Made by a program: the position numbers and the translations under genes
Notes under the pieces: model-generated
The model's input: only the letters and a program-made list of their open reading frames with translations
What the model was told of the DNA's origin: nothing
Database searches by the model: none
Origin: Chthoniobacterales bacterium
Lineage (GTDB): Bacteria > Verrucomicrobiota > Verrucomicrobiia > Chthoniobacterales > JAATET01
Reading direction: 5' to 3'
Assembly (NCBI GenBank): GCA_036569045.1
Contig: DATCRI010000087.1
Location: 64,381-128,380 of the forward strand
Length of the DNA stretch: 64,000 bases
Shown: positions 1 through 8,509 of the stretch, piece by piece
How positions within the stretch are numbered: the first letter of the stretch is position 1
Layout of the letters: each line of letters starts with the position of its first letter

Positions 1-989
1 TCGTGAGCGTGCCCGACGCCCGCCTCGACGAGCTCGCGAAGCTCAGCAAATCCGAGAAGACGCTGCCCGCAGCCATCGAGTTCGTCGACATCGCCGGCCT
101 CGTGCGCGGCGCGAGCGAGGGCGAAGGCCTCGGCAACCAGTTCCTCTCGCACATCCGCGAGGTGGACGCGGTCGTGCAGGTCGTCCGCTGCTTCGAGGAC
201 GAGGACATTCATCACGTCTCCGGCTCTGTCGATCCCGTGCGCGACATCGAGGTCATCAACACCGAACTCATCCTCGCCGACATCGCCTCGCTCAAGAAAC
301 GCGCCGAACGCCAGACGAAGGGCGCCCGCGCCGGCGACAAGACCGCCAAGGCCGAGCTCGCCCTCATCGAAAAAATCCTGCCGCATCTCGACGGCGGAAA
401 ACCCGCGCTCACCGTCGAGCTGAGCGACGAGGAAAAGAAACTCCTCCGCGAGTTCTTCCTGCTCAGCGCGAAGCCCACGCTCTTCGCCTGCAACGTCCGC
501 GAAGACGATCTCGCCGACCTCTCCGGCGACAAACCCGCCGCCCAGCACGTCGCCGCGGTGAAGAAATACGCGACCGAGCACCTCGGCTGCGAAGTCGTCG
601 TCATCAGCGCCCAGATCGAGAGCGAGCTCGCCGAACTTCCGCCCGAGGAGGCGAAGGAATTTCTCGCCGGCCTCGGCGTGGACGACTCCGGCGTCGGCCT
701 TCTCATTCGCGCGGCCTACCATCTGCTCGGCCTGCGCACGTATTTCACGACCGGGCCGAAGGAATCGCGCGCCTGGACGATCCACGAAGGCGACAAGGCG
801 CCCGCCGCCGCCGGCGTGATCCACAGCGACTTCGAGCGCGGCTTCATCGCTGCGGAAACCGTCGCCTTCGAGGAGCTCAAGAAGTTCGGCAGCCAGGCCA
901 GGGCCCGCGAGGCCGGCCGCCTGCGCATCGAAGGCAAGGAATACGTCGTGGCCGACGGCGACGTGATGGAATTCCGCTTCAACGTCTGA
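1..989 (+). CDS. ychF: Ribosome-binding ATPase YchF (5'-truncated by window edge)
   Basis: This is the C-terminal 328 residues of YchF/OLA1, a ribosome-associated P-loop NTPase of the Obg-HflX group that prefers ATP. Relative to the usual length of about 365 residues, some 37 N-terminal residues with the P-loop lie beyond the left edge. Visible are the switch II segment ([10 protein letters not shown], then [10 protein letters not shown]), the family-typical helical insert rich in Lys/Glu, and the C-terminal TGS domain starting near the motif RAWTIHEG. The GTG at position 3 is an internal codon, not the start. It reads on the plus strand and ends 51 bp before the next gene. Family assignment is very secure. 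Confidence 0.96.
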   Translation, partial: VSVPDARLDELAKLSKSEKTLPAAIEFVDIAGLVRGASEGEGLGNQFLSHIREVDAVVQVVRCFEDEDIHHVSGSVDPVRDIEVINTELILADIASLKKRAERQTKGARAGDKTAKAELALIEKILPHLDGGKPALTVELSDEEKKLLREFFLLSAKPTLFACNVREDDLADLSGDKPAAQHVAAVKKYATEHLGCEVVVISAQIESELAELPPEEAKEFLAGLGVDDSGVGLLIRAAYHLLGLRTYFTTGPKESRAWTIHEGDKAPAAAGVIHSDFERGFIAAETVAFEELKKFGSQARAREAGRLRIEGKEYVVADGDVMEFRFNV

Positions 990-992
990 AAA

Positions 993-1016
993 ATCCCCCG
1001 TGGCGTATCGGGGGTT
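993..1016 (+). terminator. Short G/C hairpin after ychF, possible terminator
   Basis: Immediately after the ychF stop, CCCCCG (995-1000) pairs with CGGGGG (1009-1014) around an 8-nt loop. Only two T residues follow the stem, so this is a weak candidate for an intrinsic terminator. Confidence 0.35.
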
Positions 1017-1040
1017 CCGCGTCTAGAATTTCGGCCAGCC

Positions 1041-1571
1041 ATGAAAGCCCTTCTCGCCGTCCTCGCGCTCGTCCTGATTTCCGGTGCGGCCTACGCCGAC
1101 CAGCTCACCGCCGCCGTGCAGACGAAGCTCGGCAAGCTGGGCTACTACAATGGCCCGGTCGATGGTTCATGGGGCAGCCAGACCGCCGCGGCGGTGCGGC
1201 GGTTTCAGGTCGCGCAGGAACTGCGGGTGACCGGGGAATTGAACCCCGCCACGCTCAACGCGCTCGGCATCAAATCCGCGCCCGCTCCCACGCCCGAGGT
1301 CGTCGATCCCGGCAAGGCCCTGGCCGACATTTTCGTGGGCGGTCCCTATCTGAATTCCCCGCCGGAGTTCCAGGTCCGCACCGTCAAGAAGGCGCAGGAA
1401 AATCTGCGAGTGCTGCGCTTTTATCGCGGTCCGGTGAACGGCATGCCCAACGCCGCGCTCACGCAGGCGCTCGTCGATTACCAGGCCGCCAACCGCTTCA
1501 AGCGCACCGGCCGCCTCGACAAGACGACCCTTCAGGCGCTCGACCTGCTGTATCTCTCCTCCGACGATTAG
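1041..1571 (+). CDS. Secreted protein with two peptidoglycan-binding domains
   Basis: The 176-residue protein begins with a clear signal peptide (residues 1-19, cleavage likely after GAAYA). It contains two PG_binding_1-type three-helix modules. The first, around residues 23-77, has LGYYNGPVDGSWGSQT and AVRRFQ, which fit the family pattern very well. The second, about 110-172, has the weaker LRFYRGPVNGMPN. No catalytic domain is present, so it probably binds cell wall in the periplasm. The start ATG at 1041 directly precedes the signal peptide. It stands alone between ychF and a tRNA on the opposite strand. The exact role is unknown. Confidence 0.82.
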   Translation: MKALLAVLALVLISGAAYADQLTAAVQTKLGKLGYYNGPVDGSWGSQTAAAVRRFQVAQELRVTGELNPATLNALGIKSAPAPTPEVVDPGKALADIFVGGPYLNSPPEFQVRTVKKAQENLRVLRFYRGPVNGMPNAALTQALVDYQAANRFKRTGRLDKTTLQALDLLYLSSDD

Positions 1572-1585
1572 AGAAAAAAGAGAAC

Positions 1586-1659
1586 TGCACCGGGCGGGGA
1601 TCGAACCCACAACCTCTGCCTTCGGAGGGCAGCGCTCTATCCAATTGAGCTACCGGTGC
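1586..1659 (-). tRNA. tRNA-Arg, anticodon CCG
   Basis: Read on the minus strand, the sequence starts GCACCGGTAGCTCAATTGG and folds into a cloverleaf. A 7-bp acceptor stem pairs GCACCGG with CCGGTGC. The D arm is GCTC/GAGC, the anticodon stem is CTGCC/GGCAG with loop CTCCGAA giving anticodon CCG, and the T arm carries TTCGATC. The discriminator base is A at 1586, and CCA is not encoded. It lies 15 bp after the stop of the convergent peptidoglycan-binding gene. Confidence 0.96.
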
Positions 1660-1717
1660 GCGGACGGAGACTATCCGCAAGCGCCGGGGGAATTGCAAGG
1701 ACGCGCGCATCCCGTGT

Positions 1718-2959
1718 ATGTCCCTGCGGGTGAAATCCCGCCTGCGCGAAATCCTCCAACCGGCCGTCATCGTCGGCGCCCTCGGCTACTTCGTCGATAT
1801 CTACGACCTCACGCTCTTCCTCAGCGTGCGCAAGCCGAGCCTTACCGCTCTCGGCTTTTCCGGCCAGGAGCTCGTCGACCTAGGCATCCGGCTCGCGAAT
1901 GTGCAGATGCTCGGCATGCTGATCGGCGGCATCTTCTTCGGCATCCTTGGTGATCGCCGGGGCCGCGTCTCGCTGCTCTTCGGCTCCATCATTCTCTACT
2001 CGCTCGCCAACATCCTGAACGGGTTCGTGACGAACCTCTGGCAATACGAAGTGCTGCGCTTCATTGCGGGCTTTGGCCTCGCGGGCGAGCTCGGCGGCAG
2101 CATCACGCTCGTCTCGGAAATTCTCTCGAAGGAGGCTCGCGCCTGGGGCACCACGATCGTCGCCACCGTGGGCGTGAGCGGGGCCGTCGTGGGCGGCTGG
2201 GTCGCGCAGCACATGGACTGGCGCATGGCCTACTTCCTCGGCGGCGGTCTCGGGTTGCTCCTGCTGCTTCTGCGCGTGACCGTGGCGGAATCCGGCATGT
2301 TCCGCGAATTGAAGCAGCAATCCGTCGGCGTGCGGCGGGGCGATTTCTTCTCACTGTTCACGAATGGCCCCCGCTTCCTGAAATACCTGCGCTGTATCCT
2401 GATCGGCCTGCCGAGCTGGTTCGTCGTGGGCGTGCTCGTCACGTTCTCGCCGGAATTCGCCAGGCAGCTCGGCGTCTCCGGCGACGTTGCGGCCGGCTAC
2501 GCCGTCTCCAGCGTTTATCTCGGTCTCACGTTCGGTGATTTCTTCAGCGGCGCTCTCAGCCAGTTCTTCCGCTCCCGAAAGAAGATCGTCGCCGCGTTTC
2601 TCGCGCTCACCCTCGCCGCGGTGATCGCATATCTGTTCTCGCACGGGGTGAGCGCCGCGATGTTCTACCTCATCATTTTCGTGATCGGCGTCGGCATCGG
2701 CTACTGGGCGCTGTTCGTGACGATCGCCGCGGAGCAATTCGGCACGAACATCCGCTCGACGGTGGCCACCACGGTGCCGAATTTCGTGCGCGGCTCGCTT
2801 CTGCCGATCACCTGGAGTTTCGCCGCGCTGAAGGGGCCGCTGGGAATGATCCCCGCCGCTCTCGTGGTCGGCGTGGTCTGTATCGGCATCGCCGCGTGGG
2901 CCCTTGCCGGCCTCGAAGAAACGCACGGCAAGGATCTCGACTACATCGAACCGGTCTAG
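1718..2959 (+). CDS. MFS transporter
   Basis: A 413-residue inner-membrane protein with about 12 hydrophobic segments and the Major Facilitator Superfamily loop motif between TM2 and TM3 (GDRRGRVSLLFGS). The stretch LRFIAGFGLAGELGGSITLV resembles the metabolite:H+ symporter and sugar-transporter branches. A central cytosolic loop lies near residues 195-215. Substrate cannot be read from sequence. The start at 1718 places TM1 near residue 17; no strong Shine-Dalgarno is visible. It stands alone, downstream of the tRNA on the opposite strand, with the delta-60 gene 51 bp further on. Confidence 0.87.
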   Translation: MSLRVKSRLREILQPAVIVGALGYFVDIYDLTLFLSVRKPSLTALGFSGQELVDLGIRLANVQMLGMLIGGIFFGILGDRRGRVSLLFGSIILYSLANILNGFVTNLWQYEVLRFIAGFGLAGELGGSITLVSEILSKEARAWGTTIVATVGVSGAVVGGWVAQHMDWRMAYFLGGGLGLLLLLLRVTVAESGMFRELKQQSVGVRRGDFFSLFTNGPRFLKYLRCILIGLPSWFVVGVLVTFSPEFARQLGVSGDVAAGYAVSSVYLGLTFGDFFSGALSQFFRSRKKIVAAFLALTLAAVIAYLFSHGVSAAMFYLIIFVIGVGIGYWALFVTIAAEQFGTNIRSTVATTVPNFVRGSLLPITWSFAALKGPLGMIPAALVVGVVCIGIAAWALAGLEETHGKDLDYIEPV

Positions 2960-3010
2960 CCCGCGCTTCGGCGCTTGATTTCGCACCCGTGCGCCGCTGG
3001 AGTAGCGCGC

Positions 3011-3991
3011 ATGAAGCGCATCCCCGCAGGCATTCTTCTCGCCACGCTTTTCTTCACCGTCCCCCTGGTCCCCCGGACGCTCGCGGAGGAAAGCGCCAGT
3101 CAACTTGCCGACCAGGACCTTGGTCCCGACTCCGGCAATCAGGACCAAAGCGCCGAAGCGCTCGCGCAAGAGAATGGCGTCGCGGATGGCGCCAGCCAGG
3201 ATACCGACCAGAGCGCCCAGTCCCTCGCGAACCAGAACGGCCTCGCCGATCCGAGCCAGGATCCCGAGGAAAGCGCCTCCTCCCTTGCCAAACAGCAGGG
3301 CCTGAACGCCGCCTCCCCGGACGAAAGCGCCAGCAAGCTGGCCGAGCAGGCCGGCCTCGAAAAGAAATCGAAGAAGGTCGGCAGCCCCGCGCAGTCGGTC
3401 TTCAGCGGTGAAGGCATCGACGGCTCCGTCTACGCGATCGTGGCCATGGCGGACGGCAGCGCCATCGTCGGCGGCCGCTTCACCACGGTGAACGGCCAGC
3501 CCCGCGCCAACCTCGCCCGCATCAAGGCCGACGGCACGCTCGATCCCAGCTTCCTCGCCGCATCCACCGACGGCGTAAATGGCGCCGTCTACGCCCTCGC
3601 GGTCGACGGCAGCGGCAATCTCCTCGTGGGCGGCTATTTCACGAGCGCGCAGGGCCTGCCGCTCCAGAATTTCGTCCGATACCTCGCGAACGGCACCATC
3701 GATCCGAAGTTCGCCGAAGGTCAGAGCCCGAACGGCTCGGTCTACGCCATCGCCGTCCAGCCCGATGGCAAGATCCTCATCGGCGGCAAATTCTCGCAGG
3801 TCGGCTCGACCCCGCGCCAGAACCTCGCCCGGTTCAATGCCGACAGCACGCTCGACGCTCCCGTGACCGCCGCCAATTCCGGCGCCGGCACGATTCGCAG
3901 CCTCGCGGTGCTGGCCAATGGCGCGATCCTCGCCGGCGGCACGTTCGAGATTCCCGGCCAGCCCGCGCGGAACATTCTCACCGCGCCGTAA
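3011..3991 (+). CDS. Secreted delta-60 repeat (beta-propeller) protein with N-terminal SAxxLAxQ repeats
   Basis: The chosen start ATG 3011 gives a signal peptide (MKRIPAGILLATLFFTV); a start at 2975 would put 12 residues before it. After the signal comes a low-complexity acidic region of about 95 residues built from five copies of a degenerate unit ending SA-x-x-LA-x-Q-x-GL. It is followed by delta-60 type repeats recognisable from GSVYAI-x-V and DGS-x-I-x-GG-x-F-T, with NLARI-x-ADGTLDPSF. Three full repeats and a partial fourth are present, and the protein ends in mid-repeat at NILTAP, so it may be a truncated member. Delta-60 repeats are common in large surface proteins of this phylum; no function is known. 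Confidence 0.78.
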   Translation: MKRIPAGILLATLFFTVPLVPRTLAEESASQLADQDLGPDSGNQDQSAEALAQENGVADGASQDTDQSAQSLANQNGLADPSQDPEESASSLAKQQGLNAASPDESASKLAEQAGLEKKSKKVGSPAQSVFSGEGIDGSVYAIVAMADGSAIVGGRFTTVNGQPRANLARIKADGTLDPSFLAASTDGVNGAVYALAVDGSGNLLVGGYFTSAQGLPLQNFVRYLANGTIDPKFAEGQSPNGSVYAIAVQPDGKILIGGKFSQVGSTPRQNLARFNADSTLDAPVTAANSGAGTIRSLAVLANGAILAGGTFEIPGQPARNILTAP

Positions 3992-4008
3992 GGTCTCCCG
4001 CGGTTTCT

Positions 4009-4812
4009 CTACGAACTCGCGCTGCCGTAGCGGCGCACGGCGGCCTGCCAGATCAGTCGCGTGACGAGCAACAGGCCGAGCGTGACCGCCGCCAGCTGCC
4101 CGATCGCCGGCCCCGGCGTCTCGCCGAAACGCGCCAGCACCCGTGCCGGCACGTTCGTTACGAGCACGATCGGCAGCACCCAGGTGAACACGAACTTGAA
4201 CATCCCCCGGTAGATCACGTCGGGATAGCGGCCGAGATTGAAAAGGTTGTAGTAACCGTGGATGAGGCCGTCCGCGCGCACGACCCAAAAACTCACCGAG
4301 GCCAGCCCGAGCATCACGGCGTAGTGCACCGCCACGCCGCACATCACGCAGGCGAGATACAGCGCGACCTGCGCGGCGGAAATGCTCACGCCGAGTTTCC
4401 ACACCGCCGTCAGCACAAAGGCGATGCCGACCAGCGTATTCACGAGGCTATCGAGGCCGAATTGCTTCACCGACACGGCAAACTGCGCGTCGACCGGCAG
4501 CATCAGCAGAAAATCCATTTTCCCCGTGCGAACGAGTTCCGGGATGTTCGACAGGTTCATGTAGAAGAACGCCTGGAAAATCTGCGCCACGACCTGGTGC
4601 GTGCCGATCAGCAGGACCATCTCCCATTTCGTCCAGCCGCCGATGTTCTCGGTGTAACCAAAGATGACCTCGATAAAAATGATCTGCCCGAAGAACCACA
4701 GCAACTCGACGGCGAGCCACAGCAGGAAGTTCGCCTTGAAGTTCATTTCGCGGATCACCGAGTTCCGCAGCATGATGGCGTAAATCTCCGCGTAGCGGCG
4801 CAGCGTGGTCAT
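4009..4812 (-). CDS. ABC-2 family transporter permease
   Basis: A 267-residue membrane protein with six predicted helices. It resembles the ABC2_membrane_6 (DUF990) permeases in its N-terminal RNSVIREMNFKANFLLW, the soluble loop LVRTGKMDFLLMLPVD and the GRYPDVIYRG segment before the last helices. These permeases usually form exporters with a second permease and an ATPase, but no ATPase or partner is next to it here. Its start overlaps the stop of the upstream glycosyltransferase by 4 nt (ATGA, 4809-4812). That tight coupling suggests it moves or organises the product of that enzyme, possibly a glycolipid; this last point is inference. Confidence 0.8.
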   Translation of the reverse strand: MTTLRRYAEIYAIMLRNSVIREMNFKANFLLWLAVELLWFFGQIIFIEVIFGYTENIGGWTKWEMVLLIGTHQVVAQIFQAFFYMNLSNIPELVRTGKMDFLLMLPVDAQFAVSVKQFGLDSLVNTLVGIAFVLTAVWKLGVSISAAQVALYLACVMCGVAVHYAVMLGLASVSFWVVRADGLIHGYYNLFNLGRYPDVIYRGMFKFVFTWVLPIVLVTNVPARVLARFGETPGPAIGQLAAVTLGLLLVTRLIWQAAVRRYGSASS

Positions 4813-5909
4813 GCCCCGGGGAAATCGAGGACGAACCGGGCGATCCGATCCGACGCATCGGCGCGGCTGACCTGCGCGAGATTCGCCTTCCAGCCTCGCC
4901 AGATGCGGGCGTTATCCGCAAACGCGCCCTCGACAACCGCGGCCAGCCGCTCGGGCTTGCCGAAAGCCGGCTCGCCCACGCCCCGGCGCAGGAGCATCGC
5001 AATATTGCCCTCCTCCTGACCGGGCACGAGATGGCTGACGAGGAACGGACATTGCGCCGCGATGGCCTCCTGCACGATCGCGCCGCCGGCCTTGCCGATG
5101 AAGGCGTGATGCTCGCAGAGCAGGCGCGGCATGGCGTCGGTCCAGCCGATCAGGCGGCATTTCCTGTCGTTGCCGAGCCCGGCGGATTTCAGGGCCTCGA
5201 ACAGGCGCACGTGCTTCCCCGTGACGACGGTGAGCTCCACATTGGGAAGTTTGCCGAGCGTCTGGATCTGGCGCAGCGTGAGATTGAGCTGCGTGGAGGG
5301 CATGAAAAGCAGCTTCCACGGCGGTCCATCGGTCGCCGCGACGGGCGCACCGGTCGCGAAGAAACGCGAAACCGGAAATCCGAGCGCATGCACGATTTTC
5401 TCGGGGATTCCGCGACCGCGCAACAGATCGGCGGTCTCCTCGTCCGCGACGACAAACGCGTCGGAGAGGCAACGATGCCAGGCGGAGTTCACGCCCACGG
5501 AGTCCGTGATCACCGTCACGATGGGCATGTGCACGCCGAGCCGGCGCTTCTGGATGTCGCGGAAAAGATAACCGTAGAGCGGATACGTCGAGACGATGAT
5601 GTCGGGCCGGAAATCGGCGATCGCCTGGTCCAGCTCGTCGCGCAGGGCGCGGGCCGCCCACATCGTTTTTTCCATCCAACCGGGCCGATCGAGGCCGAGA
5701 AAAATCAGCCTCCAGATCCACGGTGCGCGATTGATCGCGAAGGAATAGCCCACCTTAACGGTGGAGTTCATCAGCGGCACGGCGTCTTCGTAGAGATCGC
5801 CCACGCGCACCTCGGCCTCGCCGGTGGCCTCGAGGGCCTCGCGAATCGAGCGAGCGGCGGTGTTGTGCCCTTCGCCGAAGCTCGCGGTCAGGACGAGCAC
5901 GCGCTTCAT
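4809..5909 (-). CDS. MGDG synthase / UgtP-like diacylglycerol glycosyltransferase
   Basis: A 366-residue GT28-type glycosyltransferase. The N-terminus MKRVLVLTASFGEGHNTAA is the hallmark of the MGDG-synthase N-terminal domain (acceptor-side half). The C-terminal half carries the GT-B nucleotide-sugar region (HHAFIGKAGGAIVQEAIAAQCPFL). Family members transfer galactose or glucose from a UDP-sugar to diacylglycerol at the membrane face. The gene starts 9 bp after the upstream TPR gene and overlaps the downstream ABC permease by 4 nt, at the end of a lipid-modifying run. Sugar and acceptor specificity cannot be told from sequence. Confidence 0.85.
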   Translation of the reverse strand: MKRVLVLTASFGEGHNTAARSIREALEATGEAEVRVGDLYEDAVPLMNSTVKVGYSFAINRAPWIWRLIFLGLDRPGWMEKTMWAARALRDELDQAIADFRPDIIVSTYPLYGYLFRDIQKRRLGVHMPIVTVITDSVGVNSAWHRCLSDAFVVADEETADLLRGRGIPEKIVHALGFPVSRFFATGAPVAATDGPPWKLLFMPSTQLNLTLRQIQTLGKLPNVELTVVTGKHVRLFEALKSAGLGNDRKCRLIGWTDAMPRLLCEHHAFIGKAGGAIVQEAIAAQCPFLVSHLVPGQEEGNIAMLLRRGVGEPAFGKPERLAAVVEGAFADNARIWRGWKANLAQVSRADASDRIARFVLDFPGA

Positions 5910-5918
5910 GGCCGTGCG

Positions 5919-6662
5919 CTAAAGCGCCGCCAGCGCCTTTCTCCCCCGTGCCTTGGTTTCGTCGTCATCTTTCTCGCGGGAAGGAAGGCTAAGGCCTTTT
6001 TCGAGTTCCGCGCGAGCTTCTTCCTTCCGGCCCAGCGCCGCGTAGGTGCGGCCTAGTTCGATATGATGAATCACCCGTTGGGGCCGGAGAGAAATGGCGC
6101 GCCGGAAACACTCCGCCGCCCGTTCGTTCGAGGCCTCGGGAAATTTCCCGTAGATGGCCTGCGCGAGAAATCGCAGCGCGGCGTTGAAGTTCGCGAGTTC
6201 GTAATTCCAGCGCCCAAGCACATGCCACGCGTAATCCTGCGACGGATCGAGCTGGATGGCCTTCTCGGCCTCCTCCTTGATGAGGCGCGAATAGGCGACC
6301 TTCGTGCGCGGGGACTCCATCATCGCGACCTTGCCGTAGACAATTGCCAGCGAGAGGTGCCCCTCGGCGTTGCCCGGATCCGCCGCTTCGGCGCGCTTCG
6401 CATAGTCGAGCGCCTTCGCCCCCAGTTCGCGATTCCTGGGTGACGTGGATTCGCTGACCATCTGCTGCGAATACTGCTTCGCAATGCACCGGAGGATGAG
6501 GGCGTCGTTCGGCTTCGCTGCCTCGGCCTCGAGGAAAATCACGAGCGCCTCGGCATTCCTATTCTTCGCGTCAAGGGCGTCCCCCTGCCGGATCAGGTCC
6601 GCGACGTTCTCCGCCCGAAGCAGGGCCGGCAAAAGCAGGAGCAGCCAGACGAAGCGCCTCAT
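5919..6662 (-). CDS. Exported TPR-repeat protein
   Basis: The start at 6662 gives a 247-residue product with a signal peptide ([17 protein letters not shown]) and overlaps the upstream methyltransferase stop by 4 nt; in-frame codons further upstream are unlikely. The body is helical with tetratricopeptide signatures, for example [30 protein letters not shown], and [19 protein letters not shown] followed by [17 protein letters not shown]. Two central repeats resemble the regulator-of-microtubule-dynamics (RMD1-like) TPR proteins. It probably acts as a scaffold in the periplasm for the neighbouring lipid enzymes, but nothing in the sequence shows a partner. Confidence 0.75.
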   Translation of the reverse strand: MRRFVWLLLLLPALLRAENVADLIRQGDALDAKNRNAEALVIFLEAEAAKPNDALILRCIAKQYSQQMVSESTSPRNRELGAKALDYAKRAEAADPGNAEGHLSLAIVYGKVAMMESPRTKVAYSRLIKEEAEKAIQLDPSQDYAWHVLGRWNYELANFNAALRFLAQAIYGKFPEASNERAAECFRRAISLRPQRVIHHIELGRTYAALGRKEEARAELEKGLSLPSREKDDDETKARGRKALAAL

Positions 6663-7690
6663 TTGCGGAAGCGGTAATGCGAAACGATCCATTCCTGCCC
6701 GTTGCGGTAGCCCCACAGCTCCGCGCAGGAGAGATAAAACACCCGCCAATACGCGCGCCACTTTGCCGCCTGCTCCGGGCCGTAAGTCTGTTCGAGCAGC
6801 GGGCGAATCCGGGCGTCGTTGGCATCCATGTTTGCCAGCCAGGCCTCGGCGGTGCGCTGGTAATGCGTGCCGCTTACGCGCCAATGCTCCTCGATGCGAA
6901 GATCGTCCTGAAAATAGAGCAACAGGTCATCCGACGGCATCGTGCCGCCCTCGAAGAAGTAACGCGTGATCCAGTCCGACGGATCCTTGCCCACGAAATG
7001 GTAGGCATACTCGCGATGGGTGAAGATGTGGACGAACAGCCTGCCTCCCGGCCGCAGCCACAACGCGATCTTCGCAAGCAACGCCTGGTAATTCTTCATG
7101 TGCTCGAACATCTCGACGCTCACCGCGCGATCGAACTGCTCCGCATCGAGGGCGAGATCGTTCATGTCGCACGTGATCACGGTGACGTTCGCAAAGCCTC
7201 TTGCGCGGCATGCCGCCTCGATGTGGGCACGCTGCGTCGCGGAGTTCGACACGGCGGTGATGCGCGCCGTCGGATATTTCTCCGCCATCCAGAGCGTGAG
7301 ACTGCCCCAGCCGCAGCCGAGCTCGAGGATGTCGAGGTCGTCGCTCAGCTCCGCGCGCTCGCACGTGAGCGCCAGCATCGCCTCCTCGGATTCCGCGAAC
7401 GTCGTGTCCTCGCGCGGCCAGTATCCGGAGCTGTATTTCAGCCGCGGCCCGAGACAGAGCTGGAAAAACTCCGTCGGCACCTCGTAATGCTGCTCGTTCG
7501 CCGCGGCGGTCTTGATGGCGATCGGGCTGGCCTTCAAATCATGCACGAAGTCCTGCAACGCGCGCCGCTGACTCTCGACGTCGCCGCGATTTTCCTCCCG
7601 AAGTTTTCGCCCGAGCAGGTTGCGGATGCCAAGGCGGATCGCGGCGTCGGGCAGGAGGTCCCTCGCCAGGAGTGTGTCGAGATTGATCAT
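6659..7690 (-). CDS. CFA-synthase-like SAM-dependent methyltransferase (coclaurine-type branch)
   Basis: A 343-residue class I methyltransferase. SAM-binding motif I is [19 protein letters not shown], preceded by [10 protein letters not shown], and motif post-I is [10 protein letters not shown]. The active-site stretch [10 protein letters not shown] keeps the His equivalent to the bicarbonate-binding His of CFA synthase. The sequence is closer to the coclaurine N-methyltransferase-like branch of the CFA family (HYEVPTEFF for HYD-x-x-x-FF). The start at 7690 overlaps the DUF1295 gene by 4 nt, and the stop overlaps the TPR gene by 4 nt. Acyl chains of membrane lipids are the likely substrate, by context. 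Confidence 0.85.
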   Translation of the reverse strand: MINLDTLLARDLLPDAAIRLGIRNLLGRKLREENRGDVESQRRALQDFVHDLKASPIAIKTAAANEQHYEVPTEFFQLCLGPRLKYSSGYWPREDTTFAESEEAMLALTCERAELSDDLDILELGCGWGSLTLWMAEKYPTARITAVSNSATQRAHIEAACRARGFANVTVITCDMNDLALDAEQFDRAVSVEMFEHMKNYQALLAKIALWLRPGGRLFVHIFTHREYAYHFVGKDPSDWITRYFFEGGTMPSDDLLLYFQDDLRIEEHWRVSGTHYQRTAEAWLANMDANDARIRPLLEQTYGPEQAAKWRAYWRVFYLSCAELWGYRNGQEWIVSHYRFRK

Positions 7691-8481
7691 GATTTTTTGG
7701 GGAACCACGGCACGAACACGCTCGTGGTGCGCTGGTATTCGCGATACTCGTCCCCGCGCGACTTCACCGCCTGCGCCTCGGTGGCCGGGATTCCCGTGAC
7801 CTTGAAGAGGAAGAACAGCATCAGCGCCGGGCAGAAGAAGGTCATCCACCCGTCGGGCGAGCCGAGCGCGAAGACGAAATACGCGACCCAGATCAACCAT
7901 TCGAAGAAGTAATTCGGATGGCGTGAGGCGCGCCAGAGACCGATGCGGCACGTCCGGCCCTTGTTTTCCGGCACGGAGCGGAACTCATGGAGCTGCCAGT
8001 CGGCCAGCGCCTCGCCGAGCATCGCGACCAGCCACAGCGCCACGCCCGCCCATTCCCAGGTGGAGATTCCCGCGTTCGGATTCGAAGCCGCCATGGCAAA
8101 AGGCGCGCTGAGCACCGCGAGCAGGACGGCCTGCAGCTGAAAGAAGCCAAAGAACATCAGCCACGTGTTCCGCGGGTATTGCTCACGCAGCGTGGCGTAG
8201 CGGCCGTCCTCCTCCGGATGATGCCGCGAAACCCGAATCCAGAGATAGATTCCCAGGCGCGCGCCCCACAGTCCCGCCATGCCGCAGATCAGCAAACGGC
8301 GCGTGGGATCGCCCTCACCGATGAGAAAATAGATGCCGGCCAGCACCGCAAAGCCCAGCGCCCACGCGACATCGACGATGCCGGCATTGTTGAACCATCG
8401 GGCGAGGAACCAGACCGCGACCATCATCGTCATGGCCACGGCCGCGCCCGTCGTGAGAAGGAACCAGAATGCGTCTGTCAT
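7687..8481 (-). CDS. DUF1295 membrane protein, steroid 5-alpha-reductase superfamily
   Basis: A 264-residue integral membrane protein with about six to seven helices. The C-terminal segment [22 protein letters not shown] is the signature of DUF1295 / 3-oxo-5-alpha-steroid 4-dehydrogenase-like proteins, which bind NADPH in related enzymes and reduce double bonds. It is translationally coupled to the downstream methyltransferase and follows the CFA-synthase gene by 28 bp. In other bacteria DUF1295 genes also sit beside CFA-family genes, which suggests a reductive step on modified acyl chains. That role is inference. Confidence 0.85.
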   Translation of the reverse strand: MTDAFWFLLTTGAAVAMTMMVAVWFLARWFNNAGIVDVAWALGFAVLAGIYFLIGEGDPTRRLLICGMAGLWGARLGIYLWIRVSRHHPEEDGRYATLREQYPRNTWLMFFGFFQLQAVLLAVLSAPFAMAASNPNAGISTWEWAGVALWLVAMLGEALADWQLHEFRSVPENKGRTCRIGLWRASRHPNYFFEWLIWVAYFVFALGSPDGWMTFFCPALMLFFLFKVTGIPATEAQAVKSRGDEYREYQRTTSVFVPWFPKKS

Positions 8482-8509
8482 GCGTTTTGCGTCTTCGAGA
8501 AACGGTTAA

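Noticed and set aside
3105-3360. The repeated segment in the delta-60 protein considered as a CRISPR-like or minisatellite array
   Set aside because: The units are degenerate at DNA level, in frame and protein-coding, with no spacer-repeat structure.
8482-8509. Break in the lipid operon between CFA synthase and DUF1295
   Set aside because: The 28-bp gap contains no hairpin or T tract, so I did not treat it as an operon boundary.
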